A program made the position numbers and the translations under genes. Below are positions 27,310-35,424 of a DNA stretch of 64,000 bases, piece after piece (within the stretch, counting starts at the first letter, position 1; each line of letters opens with the position of its first letter). The DNA is from Aquirufa antheringensis (GTDB taxonomy: Bacteria > Bacteroidota > Bacteroidia > Cytophagales > Spirosomataceae). The notes below the pieces were generated by a model that saw only the letters and a list, made by a program, of their open reading frames with translations, was not told the origin of the DNA and did no database searches. The DNA is taken from contig NZ_SEWZ01000003.1 of assembly GCF_004307425.1 (NCBI RefSeq), forward strand, positions 372,001 through 436,000, written 5' to 3'.

Positions 27310-27975
27310 CTATTTTAGAAGAGAATATTGAATTCCAAAACCGAATGAAACAGGATTGATAGCGAATTGGCTTCCGTCTTTCTGGTTAGTATTGAGTTGC
27401 CAGTTGTTAGAAAAGAAGGCATAAATAGCTACTTGATCATTCAACTGTTTGGCTAGCTTCACTTGCGCCCCCACATGCCATAAAATTCGGTCAAATTGAG
27501 GGTTGCCTTGTAAATCATAGACTTGATTTCCCATTTTTTGAGCGCCTAAAATGAGTTGCTTAACTTGCAACGTTCCGCCATAAGAAAGACTAATTCCTCT
27601 GCCTAAACGCGATTTTATGCCTAAGCCTGTGTTGAGTCCGACATAAGTTGAAGTATAGGAGAAGGGAGTATTTTGTGTCTCTCCTACCGCATTAAACTGG
27701 TCGATAGCGAGCCCCACTTGGTAATCAAGTTTACGCAGAAAAGCAGACGGTGTTTTAGAGGAATCCAGTAGTTGATGAGTGCGATAAATGGAAAGGTGCA
27801 AACCAGCATCTGGTCGAATGGAATTCTGGGCTATCCCTGCAGGACTTTGGAAGCGAAGATGGGCTGCATTTAAACCCATCTGATAATTCCAATCTTGGGC
27901 AGAAAGCCTTAAGATGGGAATTATGCAGATAAATAGAAAGGTATAAAGTAGGGTTAGGTATTTTCTGGGACTCAT
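27310..27975 (-). CDS. Outer-membrane beta-barrel protein, first gene of the fibre operon
   Basis: A protein of about 221 residues with a signal sequence (SPRKYLTLLYTFLFI... ending near RLSAQ) and alternating hydrophobic strands, ending in VSFGFGIQYSLLK as expected for a barrel. It resembles the PorP/SprF and generic outer-membrane barrel proteins of Bacteroidota but is shorter than typical PorP (about 300). The start at 27975 places the signal peptide at the N-terminus; 28002 is an alternative. It ends two bases before the fibre gene. A role as fibre anchor or translocation pore is a guess from context. Confidence 0.68.
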   Translation of the reverse strand: MSPRKYLTLLYTFLFICIIPILRLSAQDWNYQMGLNAAHLRFQSPAGIAQNSIRPDAGLHLSIYRTHQLLDSSKTPSAFLRKLDYQVGLAIDQFNAVGETQNTPFSYTSTYVGLNTGLGIKSRLGRGISLSYGGTLQVKQLILGAQKMGNQVYDLQGNPQFDRILWHVGAQVKLAKQLNDQVAIYAFFSNNWQLNTNQKDGSQFAINPVSFGFGIQYSLLK

Positions 27976-28126
27976 TATTTTCGTGGTTAGGCATTTATTC
28001 AAAGGCTAAAGCAAGCTACATAAAAGGTTTTAAATGCGTTATAACATAAATTATATAGAAATTGATATTTCCGTAAAATGCATGTTTAGAGTTAATTTAG
28101 GGCATTTATTGGTGTTTCAAAATGGC

Positions 28127-28160
28127 AAATTATCAGTAAACTGATAATTTTATTTATCAA
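28127..28160. promoter_or_regulatory. Palindromic operator-like site between divergent genes
   Basis: A perfect 10-bp inverted repeat (28127-28136 with 28141-28150, core TTATCAG/CTGATAA) with a 4-nt spacer is followed by a third TTATCAA half site at 28154. It lies between the divergent fibre operon and the nagB-like gene, where a regulator could control either side. Confidence 0.4.
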
Positions 28161-28242
28161 TTAGGATACCAATTAATTTATTTGCAAAGAGTTAAAAATG
28201 ATCCCTTCATTTTTTGGTATATTGCCCTTAAAACCAAGCTCA

Positions 28243-28941
28243 ATGAAAATTACCTACCTAGAAAATTATGCTACTTTAAGTGAAAAGGCTGCACAATTGA
28301 TTGCATCAGAAGTTAAAAATAATCCTGAATTACTCTTTTGTGCTGCGACCGGTGGGAGTCCTACGGGGATGTATGCAGAAATGTCAAAACAGAAGTCGAT
28401 TTATGCTAAAATGCGGGTGATGAAAATGGATGAATGGGGAATTATTCCCTTAACTCATTCTGATTCGTGTGAAACGTATCTAAAAAAGCACCTATTGGGC
28501 CCTTTGGAGATCTCAGATGACCGATATACGACTTTTGATACGGCACCCGAAGAAGTGGATGCTGAGTGTAAGCGGATTAGTCAATTTACGATGGAGAATG
28601 GCCCGTTTGATATTTGTATTTTAGGATTAGGTAAAAATGGGCATATTGCCTTTAATGAGCCTGGTGCTACTTTAAATCCTGATTTTCACAAAGCCATTTT
28701 AGCGGACTCTACTATAGCGCATGATCCTGCCTTATCGCAAGGAAATGAACCTGCCTATGGGCTTTGCGTAGGTATGGAGGGGATCATGCAATCAAAGAAA
28801 ATTATTTTCTTGATTACAGGAAAGGGAAAGCAAGAAGCTGTTAAACGGATTATGGAACGTAAAATTGGTACTGATTGTCCCGCATCATTTTTATGGATGC
28901 ATCCTAATGTGGAGTGCTTAATCGATTCTTCTGCGATTTAA
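28243..28941 (+). CDS. nagB: Glucosamine-6-phosphate deaminase family protein
   Basis: A 232-residue enzyme of the NagB/6-phosphogluconolactonase fold, expected to convert glucosamine 6-phosphate to fructose 6-phosphate and ammonia. Motifs are CAATGGSPTGMYAEM (phosphate loop), KMDEWG, and LGKNGHIAFNEPG with the catalytic His. The Asp before it in E. coli NagB is Asn here, as in many bacterial homologues. The segment after it (NPDFHKAILADST) departs from the usual SRTR stretch, so a galactosamine-6-phosphate or other amino-sugar substrate is possible. ATG 28243 matches the family N-terminus; 28198 would add 15 residues. Its end overlaps the convergent next gene by 4 bp. Confidence 0.78.
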   Translation: MKITYLENYATLSEKAAQLIASEVKNNPELLFCAATGGSPTGMYAEMSKQKSIYAKMRVMKMDEWGIIPLTHSDSCETYLKKHLLGPLEISDDRYTTFDTAPEEVDAECKRISQFTMENGPFDICILGLGKNGHIAFNEPGATLNPDFHKAILADSTIAHDPALSQGNEPAYGLCVGMEGIMQSKKIIFLITGKGKQEAVKRIMERKIGTDCPASFLWMHPNVECLIDSSAI

Positions 28942-30056
28942 TCTTTGAAGGGATGGCGTTGAATCCAATTTGTTTTTGGTTCTAAGAAAGGAAAAATCCA
29001 GCTCAGATTTTGGTGTATTAACGTATAGGAATGGCGCATAAAACCGTTCAATTGTACCGGAATAGCTCCTATTGAACTTTTAATTTCAAGTGCTGTTCTT
29101 CCCAAAATGATCCGTTCAAAACCCTGTGAAATACCGCAGTTGATAATGTCATACAACATATTCAAATAGAGCATTTTCTCTCGTTGAATGGAGTCATCAT
29201 AGCCTAAAAAATAAGTTTCTAATTCATTTCCGTGGCGAATAACAGTGGTAAAGCCCACGAGTTGCTCGTTATCATAATAGCCGCGAAGAATAAAGTCATC
29301 AGCCATTTGTTTTTTGAAAACAGAAAAATGTGTTTCTGGTAGAATAAAAGTATTAAATGGGGCATTTGTGGCAACGTGCAGATACAGAGAATAGATCGTT
29401 TCCTCGTTTTGTGCGATTTCTTCTAGACTCAATTCTTTAGTCCGAATAGAAATGCCTTTCTTACGACATCGCTTAAATTGATCCCGGTATTTTTTTGTCA
29501 AATCAGCCACATAATCTTCCTCTGTTTTCCAGGTAGAATTAATCTCGAAAACCATATTGGGTTGAGAGCTAAACGGATAATCAGATGAAAAGGCAGGTAT
29601 TTCAAATGGTTTTGATTGCGCTACTGTAAAGTCTTTGAAAATAGTTAAGTGAGGTTTATTGGGCCAAAGCAGGCAAATCTCCTTCAGTTTTTCCAGTACC
29701 TTTTTTTCATTCGCATCGGGCAAGCAGCTGTAGGCATTTTGGCCACTCAATAAATTGTTTCCAACAATCAATAATTTCGAGGCAAATTGACGGAATAAGA
29801 AATTCCGAACCTGAGTTAAAAAATAATGATCCCTCTCACCAAAACTACTCAGAAGGGCTAAATCTATTTCTTGGAATAAAGCCGTGGCGATTAATTTTTC
29901 ACCTTCAAATACACCAACAAACGTATTGCGCATATTCGCAGGGGCTGATATTTCCAAAACCCCTAAATAGCGGCGCTGCAAGAAAATGCACGAATTCGAT
30001 ACCTGATCCCAAGTTTCAGGTAAATCACTAACGTTTGTGTAAAGTTGATGGATCAA
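28938..30056 (-). CDS. GNAT/FemAB-like acyltransferase-fold protein
   Basis: A 372-residue soluble protein with a GNAT-like fold of the FemAB/BioF2 type common in Bacteroidota. The C-terminal half carries the typical segments YYDNEQLVGFTTVIRHGNELETYFLGYD and INCGISQGFERIILGRTALEIKSSIGA. An Arg/Lys-rich stretch (KKYRDQFKRCRKKGISIR) precedes it. Possible roles are aminoacyl or acyl transfer to cell-wall precursors or a lipid; nothing nearby decides. It runs convergent to nagB with a 4-bp overlap, and its 5' side is the repeat hub. Confidence 0.62.
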   Translation of the reverse strand: MIHQLYTNVSDLPETWDQVSNSCIFLQRRYLGVLEISAPANMRNTFVGVFEGEKLIATALFQEIDLALLSSFGERDHYFLTQVRNFLFRQFASKLLIVGNNLLSGQNAYSCLPDANEKKVLEKLKEICLLWPNKPHLTIFKDFTVAQSKPFEIPAFSSDYPFSSQPNMVFEINSTWKTEEDYVADLTKKYRDQFKRCRKKGISIRTKELSLEEIAQNEETIYSLYLHVATNAPFNTFILPETHFSVFKKQMADDFILRGYYDNEQLVGFTTVIRHGNELETYFLGYDDSIQREKMLYLNMLYDIINCGISQGFERIILGRTALEIKSSIGAIPVQLNGFMRHSYTLIHQNLSWIFPFLEPKTNWIQRHPFKD

Positions 30057-30080
30057 GTAATTTATTATTTACAAAAGAAC

Positions 30081-30318
30081 AAAGAGCAAAGAGCAAAGCA
30101 AAAAGTTCAAAGTTGGAATCCCCTGCGGGGATGACCTCATGAAATGTTTGACGCTGCGCGTCTTCAAAGAACAAATAGCAAAGCAAAAAGTACAAAGTTG
30201 GAATCCCCTGCGGGGATGACTTCGTGAAATATTTGACGCTGCGCGTCTTCAAAGAACAAAGAGCAAAGCAAAAAGTTCAAAGTTGGAATCCCCTGCGGGG
30301 ATGACCTCGTGAAATGTT
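30081..30318. repeat. Tandem 85-bp repeat, three copies (third partial)
   Basis: Units start at 30081, 30166 and 30251. Each has CAAAG heptamers, then a 6-bp stem with a TGC loop (30118-30132 and copies at +85 and +170), and in the first two units a 5-bp stem with a TGC loop (30150-30162 and +85). The copies differ at a few bases; the third diverges after 30318. Confidence 0.92.
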
Positions 30319-30346
30319 CGTCCTCCGGACTCATTCCCTCCGGACT

Positions 30347-30395
30347 GTCCACTGACTACTGTCAACTAGCGACTAGCGACTGTCACGAAGTGACT
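30347..30395. repeat. Heptanucleotide array, GACT family (seven units)
   Basis: Seven consecutive 7-bp units, mostly ending in ACT or GACT: GTCCACT, GACTACT, GTCAACT, AGCGACT, AGCGACT, GTCACGA, AGTGACT. The last two also form a 5-bp stem with a GAA loop (30382-30394). Confidence 0.75.
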
Positions 30396-30397
30396 AT

Positions 30398-30451
30398 GTG
30401 GCCCCGGCGGGAATCGAGTCGAGCGCGACCCCGGCCTCATCTAGCGTTTAG
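30398..30451 (-). pseudogene. Partial, interrupted copy of the adjacent tRNA-Arg gene
   Basis: Two blocks match the functional tRNA gene exactly: 30398-30417 equals 30479-30498 (3' acceptor and T-arm) and 30438-30451 equals 30504-30517 (variable loop and anticodon arm). Between them 5 bp of the tRNA are replaced by 20 bp that include the palindrome GTCGAGCGCGAC. The 5' half is missing, so it cannot make a tRNA. Confidence 0.72.
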
Positions 30452-30479
30452 AAGGGGCGCTCTTCTGCTTCCCTCTGGG

Positions 30480-30551
30480 TGGCCCCGGCGGGAATCGAAC
30501 CCGCATCTAGCGTTTAGGAAACGCCTATTCTATCCGTTGAACTACAGCGCC
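30480..30551 (-). tRNA. tRNA-Arg, anticodon CCU
   Basis: A 72-nt cloverleaf read on the minus strand. The acceptor 5' strand is GGCGCTG (30551-30545). The anticodon arm is GGCGT-TTCCTAA-ACGCT, giving anticodon CCT (AGG codons). The T arm is GCGGG-TTCGATT-CCCGC, the variable loop has 4 nt, and the discriminator is A. CCA is not encoded. The acceptor stem has a G-G mismatch at the fourth pair and a G-T wobble at the sixth. Otherwise the canonical features (TTCGA, D-loop GG) are present. Confidence 0.87.
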
Positions 30552-30553
30552 AA

Positions 30554-30620
30554 TATCTCTACTCTCTACTCTATAATCTATACTCTATAATCTCTACTCT
30601 CTACTCTATTATCTCTACTC
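30554..30620. repeat. Heptanucleotide array, TCTCTAC family
   Basis: Nine to ten 7-bp units of the type TCT(C/A)TA(C/A) fill the space between tRNA-Arg and hflX. The hflX stop codon (30615-30617) lies inside the array. Confidence 0.85.
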
Positions 30621-31892
30621 TGATTCCGGTGTATACCCATCACTATGCCCCATCAAGTGATTTCCCTCCAGCCAGTTCGGGAAAATCTGCATGTGTTTGT
30701 CTTTTAGGGTGTCCATAATCGTCTCGCGAAGTTCGGCTAAATTACTGCGTTGTTCTGCGGAGATGAAAACGGTTTTAGGTGTATTGGTTTGCCAGTGTGT
30801 TCGTTTTAAAAAGGCTGTTACTCGGTCCATTTTACTTAATTCTGGTTCGCCATCTAGACCCACTTCGGATCCTTCAAAGAAAATATCTTCGACAGGGAAG
30901 AGGTCGATTTTGTTAAAGACTAGGATGGTTGGTTTGTCACCTACGCCCATTTCGTTTAGGATTCCTTGAACGACTTCGATTTGCTCCTCAAAATTCGGGT
31001 GGGAAATATCTACCACGTGCAATAAGACATCCGCCTCGCGCACCTCATCTAAGGTCGATTTAAAGGATTCGATTAAGAGGGTAGGGAGCTTGCGAATAAA
31101 ACCTACGGTATCCGTTAATAAGAAAGGAATGCCTTCCCAAACTACTTTGCGGACGGTGGAGTCGACTGTAGCGAATAATTTGTTTTCGGCGAAGACATCC
31201 ACTTTCGCTAATTTTTGCATCAATGTAGACTTGCCAACGTTTGTATAGCCCACAAGTGAAATGCGAACCATTCGGTCCCTATTTTTTCGTTGCGTATACG
31301 ATTGCTTATCTATGTGTTCTAATTTATCTTTCAAAAACGAAATGCGATCGTTTGCGATACGGCGATCCGTTTCTAATTCTTTTTCACCTGGACCACGCAT
31401 ACCTACACCACCTCGTTGTTTCGAAAGGTGAGACCACATACGGGTTAATCGGGGTAACATGTATTGGTATTGTGCGAGTTCTACTTGCGTTTTGGCCTGA
31501 AGTGTTTTTGCTCTTTGGGCAAAAATATTGAGTATGAGTAAACTCCGATCTAATACTTTCATCTCTTTGCCTAAAAGCGAGATTTCATATTCGATATTAC
31601 GGACCTGAGACGGGCTTAGGTCGTCATCAAAAATAAGCATGTCCACATCTTTAGCCACTAGATAGGCAATGATATCATCTAATTTCCCCTTTCCCACGTA
31701 GGTGCGGTTGTCGGGTTTGGCTAAGTTTTGTGTAAACGTGGCTAAGGTCAAAACACCTGAAGTAGAAGCTAGAAATGCTAATTCCGCGAGGTATTCTGCC
31801 GTTTGCTCGGCCGTTTGCTTTTGAGAAGTGACGGCTACTAAGACAGCGGTTTCTTGCTCCTCATCCGTGCTGTGAATTACGTTATTTTTCAT
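30615..31892 (-). CDS. hflX: GTPase HflX
   Basis: A 425-residue ribosome-associated GTPase involved in splitting stalled or stress-inactivated 70S ribosomes. The N-terminal HflX domain (about 1-200) includes YVGKGKLDDI and the Gly-rich motif GVGMRGPGEKELETDRR. The G domain has G1 GYTNVGKST, G3 DTVGF and G4 NKID. The C-terminal tail is acidic and continues into an intergenic heptamer array that supplies the stop codon. It follows the atpG terminator, so it probably has its own promoter. Length and motifs are normal. Confidence 0.95.
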   Translation of the reverse strand: MKNNVIHSTDEEQETAVLVAVTSQKQTAEQTAEYLAELAFLASTSGVLTLATFTQNLAKPDNRTYVGKGKLDDIIAYLVAKDVDMLIFDDDLSPSQVRNIEYEISLLGKEMKVLDRSLLILNIFAQRAKTLQAKTQVELAQYQYMLPRLTRMWSHLSKQRGGVGMRGPGEKELETDRRIANDRISFLKDKLEHIDKQSYTQRKNRDRMVRISLVGYTNVGKSTLMQKLAKVDVFAENKLFATVDSTVRKVVWEGIPFLLTDTVGFIRKLPTLLIESFKSTLDEVREADVLLHVVDISHPNFEEQIEVVQGILNEMGVGDKPTILVFNKIDLFPVEDIFFEGSEVGLDGEPELSKMDRVTAFLKRTHWQTNTPKTVFISAEQRSNLAELRETIMDTLKDKHMQIFPNWLEGNHLMGHSDGYTPESE

Positions 31893-31899
31893 TTTAGCT

Positions 31900-31929
31900 A
31901 AAAAAAGCCTTTCTGCAAAGAAAGGCTTT
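31900..31929 (-). terminator. Terminator after atpG
   Basis: An 11-bp perfect stem (31904-31914 with 31919-31929) with a GCAA/TTGC loop is followed, on the minus strand, by a T run (31906-31900). It sits between atpG and hflX. Confidence 0.85.
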
Positions 31930-31951
31930 CTTGTTAGGTAAGCTGTTATAC

Positions 31952-32830
31952 TTATGCGTTTAGCGCCTCTGCACCCCCTACGATCTCTAAGATTTCCTTC
32001 GTAATGGCTGCTTGACGTGAACGGTTGTACTCTAATTTCAATGCTTTAATTAATTCACCTGCGTTATCAGTCGCTTTATCCATCGCTGTCATACGCGCAC
32101 CGTGTTCAGAAGAATTTGATTCTAATAGGGCACGGAAGATCGATAATTTGATTGACTTTGGAATTAATTCAGAGATGATTTCTTCCTCAGACGGTTCAAA
32201 AATGTAATCCACTGAACTTGCCTTTTCGCCTGATTCTGAGGCTACTAAAGGAAGTAATTGCTCTGTTTGGATGATTTGAGTTGCTACGTTTTTCGAATAG
32301 TTGAAAAGAACTTCTACTACATCGAATTGCTTCTCTATGAAGGAGTTTAAAACCACTTCACCGATTTCGCGTACATTCGTAAAATTCAACCGAGTGAAAA
32401 TGTCAGCGTGAGCCTCATTCACTTTAAATCCACGACGAGAAAGGTATTCTCCTCCTTTTTTTCCTAGTGCCAAAACCTCTACGTTTCCAGCCGCGTTCAA
32501 GTCTGCATATTTCTCTTGTACTAAAGCCATCGTCGCTTTTCCTACGTTCGCATTGAATGCGCCGCAAAGTCCACGATCAGACGTTACTACAATGATTAAT
32601 GCCCGCTTAATCTCACGCACTTCTGTGAAAGGATTCTCTGCGCCTGCCTCTGTTTGAGCAGAAACCGTTGCAATCATTTCCGCTAATTTCTGAGCGTAAG
32701 GGCGCATTTGGTGGATTGCATCCTGAGCACGACGCAACTTCGCAGCGGAAACCATTTTCATAGCTTTCGTGATTTGTTGCGTCGAGTTAACGGATACAAT
32801 TCTATTTCTTACTTCTTTTAAGGAAGCCAT
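31952..32830 (-). CDS. atpG: ATP synthase F1 subunit gamma
   Basis: A 292-residue rotor subunit of F1Fo ATP synthase. The N-terminal coiled coil (SLKEVRNRIVSVNSTQQITKAMKMVSAAKLRRAQ) and the C-terminal coiled coil (NAGELIKALKLEYNRSRQAAITKEI) are clearly present, with a Rossmann-like middle part (TSDRGLCGAFNANV). It follows atpA by 12 bp. A terminator directly after it ends the unit, so atpD and atpC are elsewhere. Confidence 0.97.
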   Translation of the reverse strand: MASLKEVRNRIVSVNSTQQITKAMKMVSAAKLRRAQDAIHQMRPYAQKLAEMIATVSAQTEAGAENPFTEVREIKRALIIVVTSDRGLCGAFNANVGKATMALVQEKYADLNAAGNVEVLALGKKGGEYLSRRGFKVNEAHADIFTRLNFTNVREIGEVVLNSFIEKQFDVVEVLFNYSKNVATQIIQTEQLLPLVASESGEKASSVDYIFEPSEEEIISELIPKSIKLSIFRALLESNSSEHGARMTAMDKATDNAGELIKALKLEYNRSRQAAITKEILEIVGGAEALNA

Positions 32831-32842
32831 AGTATTCTAATT

Positions 32843-34423
32843 TTATGCTTTGTACTTAGCTGCTACTTCATTACCCACACGCTTCAAGGTAGCGGTTAAG
32901 GCATCATCGTATTTCCCTTGACCTAATGCTACTAACGTATCATTTTCTGTCGCACGTAATACTTGAATGAAATCTTGTTCGAATTCACGAACTTTTTCTA
33001 CTGGCACATTATCTAAGTTACCAGTTGTAGCTAAATAAATCATCGCAACTTGTTCCTCTACACGTTGTGGTGCGAATTGAGGTTGCTTTAACATTTCTAA
33101 GTTACGGCGACCACGATCGATCGTTAATTTAGTCGAAGCATCTAAGTCAGATCCGAATTTAGAGAAGGCCTCTAATTCACGGAATTGAGCTTGATCTAAT
33201 TTTAATGTACCCGCTACTTTCTTCATTGACTTGATCTGAGCGTTACCACCCACACGAGATACCGAGATACCTACGTTAATCGCTGGACGAATACCTGCGT
33301 TGAACAAGTTTGTTTCTAAGAAGATTTGACCATCGGTGATCGAAATTACGTTCGTAGGAATGTAAGCCGAAACGTCACCTGCTTGTGTTTCGATGATCGG
33401 AAGAGCTGTTAAGCTACCGCCACCTTTCACTAAGTGTTTGATCGATTCTGGTAAGTCGTTCATATTACGAGCAATCTCATCCGAGTTGTTGATTTTCGCT
33501 GCACGCTCTAATAAACGAGAGTGTAGGTAGAAAACGTCACCTGGATACGCCTCACGTCCTGGTGGACGACGTAATAAAAGGGAAACTTCACGGTAAGCTA
33601 CCGCTTGCTTCGATAAGTCATCATAAACGACTAAAGCTGGACGACCTGTATCACGGAAGAATTCACCGATCGCTGCACCTGTAAAGGGAGCGTAGAATTG
33701 CATCGGAGCTGGATCACCTGCTGAAGCAGAAACAACAACGGTGTAATCCATCGCACCTGCTTTACGCAAAGTTTGCTCAATTTGCTTCACAGTAGAAGCT
33801 TTTTGACCAATCGCTACGTAGATACAGAAAACGGGTTCTCCTTTATCGTAAAATTCTTTTTGATTAATGATTGTATCGATACAAACCGCTGTTTTACCTG
33901 TTTGACGGTCACCGATTACTAGCTCACGTTGTCCGCGACCTACTGGGATCATTGCATCAATCGCTTTGATACCTGATTGTAATGGTTCTGTAACGGGTTG
34001 ACGGAAGATTACTCCGGGTGCTTTACGTTCTAAAGGCATCTCGTATAAATCACCTGTAATAGGACCGTTTCCGTCGATAGGCTCACCCAAGGTGTTTACC
34101 ACACGACCTAAAATACCATCACCTACTTTAACTGAGGCGATTAGGTTTGTTCTTTTTACAGTATCACCCTCCTTAACTGAGCTAGAGTCGCCTAATAATA
34201 CAGCACCTACGTTATCCTCTTCTAAGTTCAAGGCTAACGCTTTTAGACCGTTTTCAAAAACGATCAACTCACCTGCTTGCACGTTAGATAGGCCGTAAAT
34301 ACGTGCCACACCATCACCCACTTGGAGTACGGTACCTACTTCTTCTAGTTCTGCGACAGTTTTAGCTTGGGATAATTGTTCCCTTAAAATTGCTGAAACT
34401 TCATCTGGTCTTACTGATGCCAT
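32843..34423 (-). CDS. atpA: ATP synthase F1 subunit alpha
   Basis: A 526-residue non-catalytic nucleotide-binding subunit of F1. Walker A is GDRQTGKT; the signature [14 protein letters not shown] lies in the C-terminal half. The N-terminus ([16 protein letters not shown]) is complete. Unusually, atpH and atpF do not lie upstream; a 253-bp divergent intergenic region with the FKBP gene on the other side does. A minus-strand -7-like box (TAATTTTG at 34500-34493) about 70 nt upstream may start an atpA-atpG transcript. Confidence 0.97.
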   Translation of the reverse strand: MASVRPDEVSAILREQLSQAKTVAELEEVGTVLQVGDGVARIYGLSNVQAGELIVFENGLKALALNLEEDNVGAVLLGDSSSVKEGDTVKRTNLIASVKVGDGILGRVVNTLGEPIDGNGPITGDLYEMPLERKAPGVIFRQPVTEPLQSGIKAIDAMIPVGRGQRELVIGDRQTGKTAVCIDTIINQKEFYDKGEPVFCIYVAIGQKASTVKQIEQTLRKAGAMDYTVVVSASAGDPAPMQFYAPFTGAAIGEFFRDTGRPALVVYDDLSKQAVAYREVSLLLRRPPGREAYPGDVFYLHSRLLERAAKINNSDEIARNMNDLPESIKHLVKGGGSLTALPIIETQAGDVSAYIPTNVISITDGQIFLETNLFNAGIRPAINVGISVSRVGGNAQIKSMKKVAGTLKLDQAQFRELEAFSKFGSDLDASTKLTIDRGRRNLEMLKQPQFAPQRVEEQVAMIYLATTGNLDNVPVEKVREFEQDFIQVLRATENDTLVALGQGKYDDALTATLKRVGNEVAAKYKA

Positions 34424-34615
34424 ATAAAATGGAGGGGTTTAATAATTTTAAACTGATTTTTAAACTATTTATTTTGAATCAAATTTCGGGTGCAAAATTA
34501 GCTAGGAAATTTCAATATTCCCATAATTTTTACAAAAAAAGACGTTAATCATAAGACTTTTTAAAGATGAACTTTTTGATAACAAAATCCCAACAGTTAA
34601 ATGCCGTTAAAATTC

Positions 34616-34645
34616 TTGAAAAAGAGGCATTTTTGCTTATCTTCG
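34616..34645 (+). promoter_or_regulatory. Promoter of the FKBP-protease operon
   Basis: TTG (34616-34618), a 19-nt spacer and TATCTTCG (34638-34645) match the Bacteroidota vegetative promoter pattern. It lies 31 nt before the start codon at 34677. Confidence 0.55.
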
Positions 34646-34676
34646 AACCTTTGTTTTTAAATCAATTCTCTATTTT

Positions 34677-35420
34677 ATGAAAATTAAATTATTAGCCATT
34701 TTTGCTTGTCTTGTTTCGTTGAGTTCTGTAGCACAGACTAAAAAGAAGCCCACAACTAAACCTAAGTTGACTATTTCGGTAACGAAAGTACCCGTGAAAG
34801 AATTCGCAAATCAAGTGGATTCTGTTTCTTATGCCGTGGGCGTGCTTGTGGCTCAGAATTTTAAGTCTCAAAAAGTGACCTTAAATCCAGCGATGGTGGC
34901 CAAAGGCTTCGAGGCAGCTACCCAAGGTGGCGCTTTGAAAATGACAGAACAAGAATGTCAAAATGTGGTTTCGGCTTACATGATGAAAAATCAAGAGGCG
35001 CTTGCCTTAGAAAAATCGAAAGAGTTTTTACCTAACAAGGAGGCTGGAGAGAAGTTTTTGGCAGAAAATAAAAAGAAAGACTCCATCGTGGTGACTTCTT
35101 CTGGCTTACAATATAAAATCATCAAATTAGGATCAGGTCCTAAGCCGGTTTCAACTGATAAAGTGAAAACCCATTACCATGGTACTTTGATCGATGGAAC
35201 GGTATTTGATTCCTCAGTTCAACGTGGCGAACCTATTTCATTTCCGGTGACAGGAGTTATTCCTGGCTGGGTTGAGGCTTTGCAATTAATGCCGGTAGGG
35301 TCTAAATTTAAATTATTTGTACCTGAATATCTCGCTTACGGCGTTCGTGGTGGTGGTCAAACCATCAAACCTTATTCTGCTTTAGTTTTTGAAGTGGAAT
35401 TATTAGAGATTGAAAAATAA
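34677..35420 (+). CDS. Periplasmic FKBP-type peptidyl-prolyl isomerase
   Basis: A 247-residue protein with a signal peptide (MKIKLLAIFACLVSLSSVAQ), an N-terminal Mip/FkpA-like dimerisation segment (DSVSYAVGVLVAQNFK...) and a C-terminal FKBP domain (about 130-245). The FKBP core has KVKTHYHGTLIDGTVFDSS, PVTGVIPGWVEALQLM and PEYLAYGVRGGG. It catalyses proline isomerisation and chaperones exported proteins. The C-terminal processing protease starts 4 bp after its stop, so both likely act in envelope protein quality control. Confidence 0.92.
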   Translation: MKIKLLAIFACLVSLSSVAQTKKKPTTKPKLTISVTKVPVKEFANQVDSVSYAVGVLVAQNFKSQKVTLNPAMVAKGFEAATQGGALKMTEQECQNVVSAYMMKNQEALALEKSKEFLPNKEAGEKFLAENKKKDSIVVTSSGLQYKIIKLGSGPKPVSTDKVKTHYHGTLIDGTVFDSSVQRGEPISFPVTGVIPGWVEALQLMPVGSKFKLFVPEYLAYGVRGGGQTIKPYSALVFEVELLEIEK

Positions 35421-35424
35421 ATCT

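Larger units (their letters stand above)
30057..30614. other. Gene-free repeat and tRNA hub
   Basis: This 558-bp gap holds no credible protein gene. From left to right it contains CAAAG-type heptamers, a 3x85-bp direct repeat with short hairpins, two CCTCCGGAC motifs, a second heptamer family, a partial tRNA copy, the tRNA-Arg gene and a third heptamer family that runs into the hflX stop codon. Details are in separate entries. Confidence 0.85.

Noticed and set aside
30081-30318. CRISPR array
   Set aside because: The 85-bp units are contiguous, without unique spacers of uniform length, and no cas gene is in the window.
30028-30352. Short minus-strand open frames over the 85-bp repeats
   Set aside because: Their products simply repeat the translated repeat unit; no start context or homology supports them.
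30309-30590. A 93-residue open frame across the tRNA region
   Set aside because: It runs through the partial tRNA copy, the tRNA-Arg gene (antisense) and a heptamer array, so it is not protein coding.
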